DNA from: Palleniella intestinalis | Lineage (GTDB): Bacteria > Bacteroidota > Bacteroidia > Bacteroidales > Bacteroidaceae | Direction of reading: 5' to 3' | Assembly (NCBI RefSeq): GCF_013166595.1 | Contig: NZ_JABKKG010000003.1 | Location: 427,846-491,845 of the forward strand | Length of the DNA stretch: 64,000 bases | Part shown: piece by piece, positions 53,771-62,049 of the stretch | Position numbering within the stretch: position 1 is the first letter of the stretch | Layout: each line of letters begins with the position of its first letter | Made by a program: the position numbers and the translations under genes | Notes under the pieces: generated by a model | Seen by the model: only the letters and a program-made list of their open reading frames with translations | The model's database searches: none | What the model was told of the DNA's origin: nothing

Positions 53771-54238
53771 ATGAAAGATTTGACAATCGTTATAAATACA
53801 GAAATCGGTGCTCGATATGTGATGATGCCATCAGAGTTCTTGGTTTCCATTGCCCAAGCCAATGAGGTCATCTTTGTATGCTTCCATGAAATAGGCACCG
53901 GCAAACTTCTTCATACTGTTTTTCTCTTCGTAGAAGAAGATGAAGAAAAACATATTCGTGGGTTCAGTAACTACTCGAAGAAAGGACAAAAACAGATACT
54001 CGATGATATGAGAGAGTTCATAATCGAGGACATTAACAATTTACTTTCAGAAAACCATGACGATAAGAATGATCCATACCCAATCGTACATCGCTCTTAT
54101 TTCGACCATCAGGAGTTTGAGAAGCGTTGGTATACGTTCTACGATATGATAACAGAATCCTTGGAAGGTTCTGAAGAATATTTCGTAGCCCAAAACAAGA
54201 AGCCCAAGAAACATAACAAGAAGAATAAGAAAAAATGA
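53771..54238 (+). CDS. Hypothetical protein inside the tra operon
   Basis: 155 aa from ATG 53771 (MKDLTIVINTEIGARYVMMP); the open frame extends upstream to 53741 but those codons look non-coding. It is soluble, mixed alpha/beta, with a lysine/asparagine-rich tail (KKPKKHNKKNKKK). No domain recognised. In standard CTn operons traG follows traF directly, so this is an insertion into the usual order. It overlaps traG by 4 nt. Confidence 0.55.
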   Translation: MKDLTIVINTEIGARYVMMPSEFLVSIAQANEVIFVCFHEIGTGKLLHTVFLFVEEDEEKHIRGFSNYSKKGQKQILDDMREFIIEDINNLLSENHDDKNDPYPIVHRSYFDHQEFEKRWYTFYDMITESLEGSEEYFVAQNKKPKKHNKKNKKK

Positions 54239-55662
54239 TCTCATACGTAATCATAGCATTTGTAGCAATACTCATTGGTATGGCTATTTCAGTTTCAGCC
54301 TTTGGTACTGGAGGCAAACGTAAGAAAGTCTTTCAAGACATCTACTTCTCTATTGAAGATGTGGATGGCATTGGCGTGCTCTATACCAAGACAGGTGAAT
54401 ACTCAGCTATTTTGAAAATGGAGAATCCGGTACAGAAGTATTCTGCAAACATTGATAGCTATTATGAGTTCAACCATCTTATTACCGCACTTGCCCAGAC
54501 ACTTGGTGAAGGCTATGCCATTCATAAGCAGGATGTTTTTGTGCGCAAGCTGTTCAAGGACGAAAGCAACGACAACCATGAGTTTTTGTCTGAGTCATAC
54601 TTCAAGTACTTCAACGGACGCTCCTATACGGACAGTCAGACCTATCTGATTATCACTCAGGAGAACAAGAAAAGCCGTCTTTTCTCTTTTGATAGCAAGA
54701 AATGGCGCGACTTTATGGTGAAGGTTCGCAAGGTCAAAGACCAGTTAAAAGACTCTGGCGTAGAAGCGTCGTACCTTGATGGCAATACGGCACGTGAATA
54801 CGTTGACCGCTATTTCTCTATGAATTTCAACGACAAGATTGTGTCTATGACCAACTTCAAGGTTGACGAAGAGTCCATCTGCATGGGAAACAAGCGTTGC
54901 AAGGTCTATAGCCTTGTAGACGTGGATTGTGTCAATACACCGTCTATTGTTCGTCCTTTCACCAACATCGAGGTGAACAATGTTGCCATGCCAGTAGACA
55001 TGGTATCATTGGTTGACAGCATACCTTCTGCCGATGTGGTAGTCTATAACCAGATGTTCTTCTTGCCAAACCAGAAGAGAGAACTGTCAATGCTCGACAA
55101 AAAGAAGAACCGTCATGCCAGTATGCCCAACCCAAGCAACCAGATTGCCGTGGAGGACATCAAGAAGGTGCAGGATGTGATTGCAAGAGAGAACAAGCAG
55201 TTGATTTATGCTCACTTCAACCTTGTTGTAGGAGTATCTATCGACGCTGATATTCAGAAGTGTACCAACCATTTGGAGAACTCCTTTGGACGCTTGGGCA
55301 TACATATCAGCAAAAGAGCCTACAACCAGTTGGAACTATTCGTCAACTCATTCCCAGGTAATTGCTACTCCACCAATCCTGATTACGACCGTTTCCTAAC
55401 TCTCAGCGATGCAGCTGCTTGTCTCATGTATAAGGAGCGTATTCAGCATAGCGAGGAAACGCCGTTGAAGATTTACTACACAGACCGTCAGGGTGTACCA
55501 GTGGCTATCGACATCAGTGGTAAAGAAGGAAAGAACAAGATTACGGACAACTCCAATTTCTTCTGTCTTGGTCCTTCGGGTAGTGGCAAGTCGTTCCACA
55601 TGGAGTTTCGGAGGGCAAAACGGCGACAAACGGCTGCAAAAATCGGCGTTATAATACCTTGA
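54235..55662 (+). pseudogene. traG: TraG conjugation ATPase, truncated by insertion
   Basis: The frame gives a VirB4-like TraG N-terminal half: a membrane anchor (VIIAFVAILIGMAISVSAF), then the domain with FQDIYFSIEDVDGIGVLYTKTG up to Walker A, GPSGSGKSFHM (ending at 55602). From 55603 the reading continues with EFRRAKRRQTAAKIG and stops at 55662, unlike any TraG. The Walker B, motor core and C-terminal half are missing (normal length about 830 aa). The change in composition to GC-rich at this point and the integrase downstream show that a mobile element sits in the gene. Conjugation by this element should be blocked. Confidence 0.82.
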
Positions 55663-55785
55663 TTTTCAGCTAATAGATTTTAACAAACGAGATTTTCGCC
55701 TGTTGGCGATTCGTCCTTTTCGGAGTATTTTTGTACCGCGATTGTACCACGCGAGAGGGGTCACACGGCACGACTTTCTTTCAGC

Positions 55786-55816
55786 AGCGTGCAACAGCTT
55801 TCAAGAGCGTGCAACA
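55786..55816. repeat. 11-bp direct repeats near the element's left end
   Basis: AGCGTGCAACA at 55786-55796 and again at 55806-55816, spaced 20 bp centre to centre (two helical turns). Such phased repeats near an integrase element's end are typical arm-type sites for integrase or binding sites for the HTH protein that starts at 55830. Confidence 0.4.
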
Positions 55817-55829
55817 AATTTCTTCGATA

Positions 55830-56666
55830 ATGGACCGTCAAATTAAACACAATTTAACAGGTCAGCCCGACTACGGCTGGGGCATGACCGACAAGCCTTT
55901 CCTCACCATCGGGGAAGTGGCGGACATCCTGCAAGTGAGCAGCCGGACTGTGTATAACCTCATTTACAAAGGTACTCTCCGGGCTTGCAGACTGACATAC
56001 CACATCACAATCATCACCAGGGAGGATTTCTTCCTGATGATTCGGGAGACAACCTACTGCAAGCGGAGCGTGTCTATCTTCGCAAGGCAGGGCAAAAAGA
56101 CTAAAAAGAAGATGAACGAAGATACAACGAACACTGAAATAGACCTTTCCCAAAAGGAGGGAAAGAAGAAAGCGAAGGGCAGCCCGAAACGGCAGCTCAT
56201 TCCGGCGGCTAACTACAAGCAGTCCGTGCGCGACACGTTCACGGACAATGAGAGTGCCGGAGGCGACCTTTATACGATGGCTGAGATATGCCAGAAATAC
56301 AATTATACCTACGGGCGATTTTACAATCTCCGTATGCGCTACTCGATACCCTGTGTCAAAGCCAACGCCACCAAGTGCTTCCCGAAAGCCGAGGTTGACA
56401 AGGCTATGGCGCAGGAAGCGGAACGGCTGGGAAGCAACCTGTCGGAGCACTGGTATTCCTGTTTCGACATCATGCGCCTGTTCGGGCTGGGCAAGACCCA
56501 AGTCCGCAGGTTTGCGCTCACCCACGGGGTAAGGACGAAGCGCATCCACGGCAACCGCTTGTACTATCTCAAGGCTGACTGGGACGAGGCACGGAAGGTG
56601 TCGGAACGCAAGAGTGCAAGCACGAAAGCCAAGCGAGAGCCGGACAATGAATCAGACAACAATTAA
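55830..56666 (+). CDS. Triple helix-turn-helix protein, excisionase-like
   Basis: About 278 aa from ATG 55830 (MDRQIKHNLTGQPDYGW); the longer frame is not supported. Three HTH-like units are seen: residues about 25-75 (FLTIGEVADILQVSSRTVYN, an excisionase/MerR-type wing), about 150-205 (YTMAEICQKYNYTYGRFYNL) and about 215-260 (CFDIMRLFGLGKTQVRRFAL). A lysine-rich linker lies between the first and second. It precedes the integrase by 14 nt and probably guides excision or integration at the arm sites upstream. Confidence 0.65.
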   Translation: MDRQIKHNLTGQPDYGWGMTDKPFLTIGEVADILQVSSRTVYNLIYKGTLRACRLTYHITIITREDFFLMIRETTYCKRSVSIFARQGKKTKKKMNEDTTNTEIDLSQKEGKKKAKGSPKRQLIPAANYKQSVRDTFTDNESAGGDLYTMAEICQKYNYTYGRFYNLRMRYSIPCVKANATKCFPKAEVDKAMAQEAERLGSNLSEHWYSCFDIMRLFGLGKTQVRRFALTHGVRTKRIHGNRLYYLKADWDEARKVSERKSASTKAKREPDNESDNN

Positions 56667-56680
56667 AAATCACAACCGAT

Positions 56681-57787
56681 ATGACAAACATCTGCACGAA
56701 AGTAACTGTAAGGAAGCGACCCATCAAGAACGGTCAGGTGTCACTTTACCTTGACTTCTACCCGGCTATACGGCATCCCAAGACAGGCAAGCCGACAAGA
56801 CGGGAGTATCTGGGAATATACATCTATGCCGACCCGAAAGACAAATTCGAGGCTGAGTTCAACAAGACCATGCTCCGCAATGCCGAGCTTGTCAAATGCC
56901 GCAGAACCGAAGCCATCATCAACGAGGAATACGGATTTCTCGACCGCAACCGCGGCAAGGAGAGTTTTCTTGAGTATTTCCGTTCCAAGATGGCGGACGA
57001 TGACAATTACCGTAACTGGAACACCGCTTACAAGCACTTCGAGAAGTATTGCGGCGGAAGCTGCACCTTCGACAATCTGACGCTTGACTTCTGCCAGGGA
57101 TTTCTCACCTATCTGCTGTCGCTCACAACTCCAACCAAGGGCAAGATGATGGCTTCCACCGCCAACAACAACCTCAACAAGCTGAAATGCGTCCTCCGCA
57201 TCGCATACGAGGAGAAACGCATCAAGGAGAACATCGCCCCACGGCTCAAGCACGCCAAGGAGTCAAGCACGAAACGCGAGTTTCTGACACTTGAAGAGGT
57301 CAGGATGCTTGCCGCCACTCCCTGCGAAAAACCTGTTATACGGAGTGCCGCACTGTTCTCATGCCTTACGGGACTTCGCATCAGCGACATCATCCGTCTG
57401 CAATGGGAGAACATCATAAGAGGAGCTGACGGCGGCTGGTGCATGCACATCGTCACCAAGAAAACCAAGACGGAAGCCGTGCTGCCGCTGTCGGATGAAG
57501 CACTCGCGCTGTGCGGCGAGCGCGACGAGGGGCAGGTGTTCAAGGGGCTGACGAAGACAATCCTTCCCCTCTATCTCAAGGACTGGATCAAGTCTGCCGG
57601 AATCACCAAGCACATCACGTTCCACGGGTTCAGGCACACATACGCGACCCTTCAGCTTGCCGCGGGAACAGACCTTTATACCATTTCAAAGATGCTCACG
57701 CACAGCAATGTCGGCACGACACAGGTCTATGCCGATGTGGTGAACGACCTCAAGCGCAAGGCATCCGAACAGATTACACTCAAATGA
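56681..57787 (+). CDS. int: Tyrosine recombinase/integrase
   Basis: A 368-aa phage-type integrase. The N-terminal arm-binding domain (ICTKVTVRKRPIKNGQVSLY), SAM-like core-binding domain (about 90-190) and catalytic domain are all present. Catalytic residues: R in CLTGLRISDI, K in TKKTKTEAVLP, H-x-x-R in FHGFRHTYATL, H/W position in LTHSNVGTTQVY and its tyrosine. This family inserts Bacteroidales mobilizable and conjugative elements at att sites. Given its place at the end lying in traG, it is the likely enzyme for this insertion. Confidence 0.9.
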   Translation: MTNICTKVTVRKRPIKNGQVSLYLDFYPAIRHPKTGKPTRREYLGIYIYADPKDKFEAEFNKTMLRNAELVKCRRTEAIINEEYGFLDRNRGKESFLEYFRSKMADDDNYRNWNTAYKHFEKYCGGSCTFDNLTLDFCQGFLTYLLSLTTPTKGKMMASTANNNLNKLKCVLRIAYEEKRIKENIAPRLKHAKESSTKREFLTLEEVRMLAATPCEKPVIRSAALFSCLTGLRISDIIRLQWENIIRGADGGWCMHIVTKKTKTEAVLPLSDEALALCGERDEGQVFKGLTKTILPLYLKDWIKSAGITKHITFHGFRHTYATLQLAAGTDLYTISKMLTHSNVGTTQVYADVVNDLKRKASEQITLK

Positions 57788-57806
57788 AAACCGACACATA
57801 TATAAT

Positions 57807-58211
57807 ATGAACAACATAACATTCGACCAACTGCCGCAGGCGGTTTCCATGCTGATTGAAAAGGTGGGATTGCTCACTGAACGTGTGGAGAAATTCCTGT
57901 GTGACGCACCCTCGCAGCATGGCGAGGCACACACCTTGCTTACTTTGAACGATGTTGCAAAGCTACTCGGGAAATCCGCGTCAACCATCTATGCCATGAC
58001 ATCCGACAAACGTATTCCATACCACAAGCGGGGTAACAAACTCTACTTCTTCGAGGATGAAGTCATAGCTTGGATCAAACAAGGAGGCACATCGGGAGTA
58101 GCCAGCGAGAGCGAGATTGAAAGACGGCTTGAGGAACTGCGCAACGGCAAGAAGCGCAAGCCGGGAGCGTTGACGGACGGCAACAGCCGGATGTCCGCAG
58201 TAGCACCATAA
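57807..58211 (+). CDS. Excisionase-type HTH protein
   Basis: 134 aa with a DNA-binding winged helix at about 45-95 (LLTLNDVAKLLGKSASTIYA, MTSDKRIPYHKRGNKLYFF, EDEVIAWIK), the pattern of the excisionase/MerR HTH_17 family common in Bacteroidales mobilizable elements. The N-terminal helix (LPQAVSMLIEKVGLLTERVEKF) may dimerise. It follows the integrase by 19 nt and overlaps the next ORF by 1 nt. Likely Xis or copy regulator. Confidence 0.75.
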   Translation: MNNITFDQLPQAVSMLIEKVGLLTERVEKFLCDAPSQHGEAHTLLTLNDVAKLLGKSASTIYAMTSDKRIPYHKRGNKLYFFEDEVIAWIKQGGTSGVASESEIERRLEELRNGKKRKPGALTDGNSRMSAVAP

Positions 58212-58966
58212 TGTCACAGACCATGAGCAACGAGATACAGGCCATACACTACTGCACCATCCTCTCAGCCGGACAGTGGGATTTCCTTTTGGAAGGCAGG
58301 TTTTCCCCTCTCAGGCAAAAGTGCCTCTACCGACTGATGAACGGTGCTGTGCGGACAAGAACCGCTTATAAAATCAAGGGCATTGATATTGTGCTGGAGG
58401 TGGGACAGGTGGCGGCTTCCGATGTGGAGCTTGCGGAGTTTTTGGACTGCAACCGTAAGACGGTCGGCAAGCTCATCGACAGCTTCAACAGCCTCGGTAT
58501 GCTGACCACCAAGACCAACAACCGCACTTCCGTTCATTCCCTGCATTTTCTCACTGGCTGGTATGTCGGAGGTGTCCTTGTCACCAATCCCCACTATGTC
58601 AGACCTTCGGCTGCCGCCAAAGGACAGACGGGCGATGTGCGGACACCTGTTTCCGACAGTCTGCCGTCAGGGGATGAACCGGGAGGCGCAGCCGTTGACT
58701 GCCACACAAGAGGGAAGGAAACGGACACCCTGGCGACAGGCGCGGCATCCCTTTCTTCTTCCCTTCTTTTGTCAGACAGTTCCAATCCGTCAGCCGATGT
58801 GCATGACGGCGACTGCCACAATCCGCCGTCCGATATGTTCATGGCGGACACAGCCGCAAATCGGCATATCACAGACAGTGGCGACATGGCATCCGGCGGC
58901 ATCGGCGCAGGGAGCCACAGCGAGGCGCAGGACGGCACGGATGGCGGCGAGGTTACTCCGGCATAG
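58211..58966 (+). CDS. HTH-containing mobilizable-element protein, function unknown
   Basis: 251 aa. The N-terminal half (about 10-125) contains the HTH-like stretch ASDVELAEFLDCNRKTVGKL and IDSFNSLGMLTTKTNNRTS. The C-terminal half is low-complexity, rich in Ser/Asp/Gly and probably disordered. It sits between the excisionase-like gene and the mob region, where such elements usually have a regulator or replication-linked protein. No catalytic motif seen. Confidence 0.5.
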   Translation: MSQTMSNEIQAIHYCTILSAGQWDFLLEGRFSPLRQKCLYRLMNGAVRTRTAYKIKGIDIVLEVGQVAASDVELAEFLDCNRKTVGKLIDSFNSLGMLTTKTNNRTSVHSLHFLTGWYVGGVLVTNPHYVRPSAAAKGQTGDVRTPVSDSLPSGDEPGGAAVDCHTRGKETDTLATGAASLSSSLLLSDSSNPSADVHDGDCHNPPSDMFMADTAANRHITDSGDMASGGIGAGSHSEAQDGTDGGEVTPA

Positions 58967-59324
58967 GCTCGGCAGGTCGGGGAGCGCAGGGCGCGGTTTT
59001 GAGCGGTACTCCGTTGTCGTGGGGTGACTGACTGGGCTTGCCCAGATATAGCCCACTATAACTACACGCTTCGCTTCCGTAGTTGTGGGCTCTCCCGAGG
59101 GGCTGGGCTTTGCCCCGTCCCACTTATGGCTCTGCCCTAAGAACCCGGTCGGAGGCTGTCAGCCCCCAACACCCCTGACCAAAGAGTGACCCTCTCTTTG
59201 GAAACTCCGCTCAGTGGTCTCGACCCCTGAGAACCCCGAGCAGGAAGTGACCCTCTCCCTGCACCCTCCGATTAAGGCTCCGCCCTAATAACCCTTTCCC
59301 TATTGTAAATCTGTAAACATCATC
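58967..59324 (+). promoter_or_regulatory. Probable oriT region upstream of the relaxase
   Basis: A 358-bp gene-free GC-rich stretch with several inverted repeats. The best is AGCCCACTATAACTAC (59050-59065) against GTAGTTGTGGGCT (59079-59091), forming a hairpin with a 13-nt loop. MobV relaxases nick next to such hairpins just upstream of their gene. Further smaller repeats (GGGGCTGGGCTTTGCCCC near 59100; AAAGAG..CTCTTT near 59180-59200) follow. Nick site not defined. Confidence 0.5.
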
Positions 59325-60881
59325 ATGCCTATGGCACAGAAGACATCAGTCAACATCAAGCCCTGCAACATCGGAAGCAGCGAGGCGCACAACAGGCGGA
59401 CAGCGGAATACCTCGCACATATCGGCAAGGAAAAGTTCTATGTCCGCACTGACCTCATGGCGGCAAACGAGACATGGGTAGCACCTGATTTCGGCGGCAC
59501 TTCGCTGTCGGAACGCTACAATCAGATAGCCGCGATGGTAAAGGAAAAGACAGGTCGGGCGATGCAGACCAAAGAACGAGAGCGTGTGAACAAGAAGACC
59601 GGGAAGGTGACCGTCGTGCGTGGCAGCACTCCGCTCAAGGAGGGTGTCGTGGTAATCAAGGATGATACCACGTTGGAGCAGTTGCGCCGTTTCTGCGAGG
59701 TGTGCAAGGAGCGGTGGGGAATCACAGCACTGCAAATCTTCATCCACCGTGACGAGGGGCATTACAGTGTACCGAATGACACCGCCACATGGAAGCCCAA
59801 TCTTCACGCCCATATCGTATGGGACTGGATGAACCACGACACTGGGAAATCCTGCAAGCTGGACGAGAAAGCCATGAGCGACATGCAGACGCTTTTGGCT
59901 GAGTGTCTTGACATGGAAAGGGGCAGCTCAAAGGAGCAGACGGGAAAGGAGCATCTTGAACGCGCTGACTTCATCATCGCCAAGCAGAAACAGGAAGCGG
60001 AACAAGCAAAAGCGGAAAAGGAAGCAGCCGAATCCGACAGGGATGCCGCGATCCGAGAAACGGACAATGCCAAATCTGAACATGAAAAACTCCAGATCGG
60101 AAACGAGGAGAAGCAGCGGCGCAGCGAGGAACTTGACAGCGAAATCGCCGAAAAGGAAGAACGCGCGAGAGAGGTTGACAGGGAGAACACGGACAGCATA
60201 AAGTCCGGCATCGCCAACCTTTTCGGCAAGGGCAAGTACGCAGCCATCGAGCAGGAGAACGAGAGACTGAAAGCCGAGAACGAGCATATCAAAGATTCTT
60301 TCCCCGATGAAGTCAGGAAAGAGGTGGCGAAGCGGACAAAGGCACTGACCGAGGCGAAGCGGACGGTCGAACTGGAGCGCGACAGTGCCATGGCAATCGC
60401 TGACACTTATGAATCCGAGAGGGACACGGCTCTGCGGCAGCTCCGGGAGCAGATGACCGGGGAGCAGCACCGCGTCAGCATGGCGGTGAGCCGGGCAACG
60501 GCAGAGAAGGACAAGACCATAGAGCGGTTACAGGGTGCGCTGAAAGCGAGCCGGGATATTCTGAACATCATCGCTGATACTCTCTACAAGGCAAGCGAGG
60601 TGTTCAGGCGAGCCATTGAAGCGATTATCCATTTCGCCACGGAGCAGCACAAGTCAATCTTCTCTCCCTCCGAAGCCGCCGACATCAAGAGCGTGATGCA
60701 GAGCTACGGTGAGACCACCGAGCAGCAGAAAGCGGTCGGCACATGGCTCTGTGACTATGCGGAACACCGACAACCCTTTGATGAAATAAAACATCGCCAT
60801 ACACTCAACGAGGTTGGCGATGTCGCGGAAGGTCGGTATGACTGGAAGATTGATAGGGGGCGAGGCGGGATAAGTTTGTAA
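59325..60881 (+). CDS. mob: MobV-family relaxase (plasmid mobilization protein)
   Basis: A 518-aa protein; M3 (MAQKTSVNIKP) is an equally good start. The N-terminal relaxase domain (1-200) has the MobV metal motif in NLHAHIVWDWMNH and helical IHRDEGHYS before it. From about 205 to 400 is a long coiled coil (KQKQEAEQAKAEKEAAESDR). It nicks oriT and leads the strand into a helper's transfer channel; the element has no channel of its own. An oriT candidate lies directly upstream. Confidence 0.85.
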   Translation: MPMAQKTSVNIKPCNIGSSEAHNRRTAEYLAHIGKEKFYVRTDLMAANETWVAPDFGGTSLSERYNQIAAMVKEKTGRAMQTKERERVNKKTGKVTVVRGSTPLKEGVVVIKDDTTLEQLRRFCEVCKERWGITALQIFIHRDEGHYSVPNDTATWKPNLHAHIVWDWMNHDTGKSCKLDEKAMSDMQTLLAECLDMERGSSKEQTGKEHLERADFIIAKQKQEAEQAKAEKEAAESDRDAAIRETDNAKSEHEKLQIGNEEKQRRSEELDSEIAEKEERAREVDRENTDSIKSGIANLFGKGKYAAIEQENERLKAENEHIKDSFPDEVRKEVAKRTKALTEAKRTVELERDSAMAIADTYESERDTALRQLREQMTGEQHRVSMAVSRATAEKDKTIERLQGALKASRDILNIIADTLYKASEVFRRAIEAIIHFATEQHKSIFSPSEAADIKSVMQSYGETTEQQKAVGTWLCDYAEHRQPFDEIKHRHTLNEVGDVAEGRYDWKIDRGRGGISL

Positions 60882-60900
60882 TCCCGTTTTCAATGTTCAC

Positions 60901-60923
60901 ATTCCCAAACAGTGGTTGGGAAT
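60901..60923. terminator. Hairpin after the relaxase gene
   Basis: ATTCCCAA-ACAGTGG-TTGGGAAT, an 8-bp perfect stem 20 nt after the stop, without a T-tract; weak terminator or transcript end between the convergent mob and Crp/Fnr genes. Confidence 0.4.
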
Positions 60924-60987
60924 TGTATATTTCGATTTCATAACAAACAATGCTTCTAACAGTTATGCATTGACTGGTTGCTCGAAG

Positions 60988-61551
60988 TTATTTTACCTTT
61001 GCCCTAATCCGGCTCAGACTTGTTTGTGTAATACCTAAATAAGTAGCTATGCTTCCGAGAGGTAAGCGTTGCAGCAAATCCGGATTATTCTTCAGCAGTT
61101 CGCTGTAACGCTCCGAGGCGATGACAGAAAGCATGGAAATCAACCTTTCTTCGGCAGCAAGCAATTCCATCTCAGCATATCGCCGTCCCCAATTAGCAAT
61201 ATGTAAGTCCTGCAAAAATAAATCCTGTAATTTTTTTCGTGATAATACATACAAGATTGAGTCTTCCATCAGCTCCATGGTTTCATAGCCGGGTTCTTCG
61301 TTCACATATCCCTTCATGGAAACTATGGTTGCTCCTTCCTTACCAATCCAAAATGTAATGTCCTTCCCGTCCATTAAAGTAAAGGCACGGACAATTCCCT
61401 TCTTTATGAAAAAGATGTCTTTTTCAATTTTCCCATTCTCCAACACCCGGTATCCCTTAGGATATGAAACTTCCGACAGACATTCCTTTAATCGGCTTAG
61501 AGATGACTCAGGCATCGCATATCGTTGGGTGATTATCTGCTTTATATCCAT
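60988..61551 (-). CDS. Crp/Fnr-family transcription regulator
   Basis: 187 aa: a cyclic-nucleotide-binding-like beta-barrel (about 20-115, GYRVLENGKIEKDIFFIKKG ... FWIGKEG), a dimer helix and an HTH (about 145-187, LPLGSIATYLGITQTSLSRI). The Arg/Glu ligand pair for cAMP is not evident and no Fnr cysteine cluster is present. It is divergent from the SMR-MFS-phosphatase genes and a strong inverted repeat lies between them (61619-61658), so it probably controls both directions. Confidence 0.85.
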   Translation of the reverse strand: MDIKQIITQRYAMPESSLSRLKECLSEVSYPKGYRVLENGKIEKDIFFIKKGIVRAFTLMDGKDITFWIGKEGATIVSMKGYVNEEPGYETMELMEDSILYVLSRKKLQDLFLQDLHIANWGRRYAEMELLAAEERLISMLSVIASERYSELLKNNPDLLQRLPLGSIATYLGITQTSLSRIRAKVK

Positions 61552-61575
61552 AATTTATAGGTTCCGATTTATTTG

Positions 61576-61583
61576 CAAAATTA
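61576..61583 (-). promoter_or_regulatory. -7 box of the Crp/Fnr gene
   Basis: TAATTTTG on the minus strand, about 25 nt before the start codon at 61551. Confidence 0.5.
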
Positions 61584-61618
61584 CTAAATATCCGGCAGAA
61601 TCAGGATGGCAGAACTGA

Positions 61619-61658
61619 TTTTTACATATGATAAAACCGTTTTTGCCATATGTAAAAA
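61619..61658. promoter_or_regulatory. Inverted-repeat operator candidate between the Crp/Fnr and SMR genes
   Basis: TTTTTACATATG (61619-61630) and its exact inverse CATATGTAAAAA (61647-61658) are 16 bp apart, 20-30 bp upstream of the SMR -7 box. Symmetry and position fit activator or repressor binding by the adjacent Crp/Fnr protein. Confidence 0.5.
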
Positions 61659-61678
61659 GTTGCGCGCTATGTTTTAGC

Positions 61679-61686
61679 TAATTTTG
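61679..61686 (+). promoter_or_regulatory. -7 box of the SMR/MFS operon
   Basis: TAATTTTG followed by CATCC; the SMR start is at 61710, 24 nt downstream. Confidence 0.55.
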
Positions 61687-61709
61687 CATCCGATTTAAAA
61701 AATACAGAT

Positions 61710-62036
61710 ATGAATTGGATAATATTATTATTGGCTGGATTATTTGAGGTAAGCCTGACATTCTGTTTAGGTAAAGCAAGGTCTGCCTCCGGTTTTGAAT
61801 ACTATCTGTGGGGAAGTGGATTTCTCGCTTCCACGGTCTTGAGTATGGCACTCCTTGCAAAAGCAGTCCGAACCTTACCCTTGGGCACGGCCTATGCCGT
61901 TTGGACCGGAATTGGGGCGGTAGGCACTGTCTTGGTCGGAATAATCTTTTTCAAGGAATCTACGGCTCCCATAAGAATTTTCTTTTTAGTCACCCTCATT
62001 TTGTCTTTGATTGGATTGAAGGCAGTCTCATCATAG
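61710..62036 (+). CDS. SMR-family efflux protein (SugE/Gdx-like)
   Basis: 108 aa, four membrane helices. E13 in the first helix (WIILLLAGLFEV) is the proton/substrate-coupling glutamate, and GTAYAVWTGIGAVGT is the conserved helix 3 motif. The family exports guanidinium or quaternary ammonium compounds as an antiparallel dimer. The subtype (SugE/Gdx versus Qac) is not decided; GLFEV and the AVWTGIG motif lean to either. First gene of a three-gene cargo operon, 13 nt before the MFS gene. Confidence 0.85.
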   Translation: MNWIILLLAGLFEVSLTFCLGKARSASGFEYYLWGSGFLASTVLSMALLAKAVRTLPLGTAYAVWTGIGAVGTVLVGIIFFKESTAPIRIFFLVTLILSLIGLKAVSS

Positions 62037-62049
62037 TAACAATAGGCTC

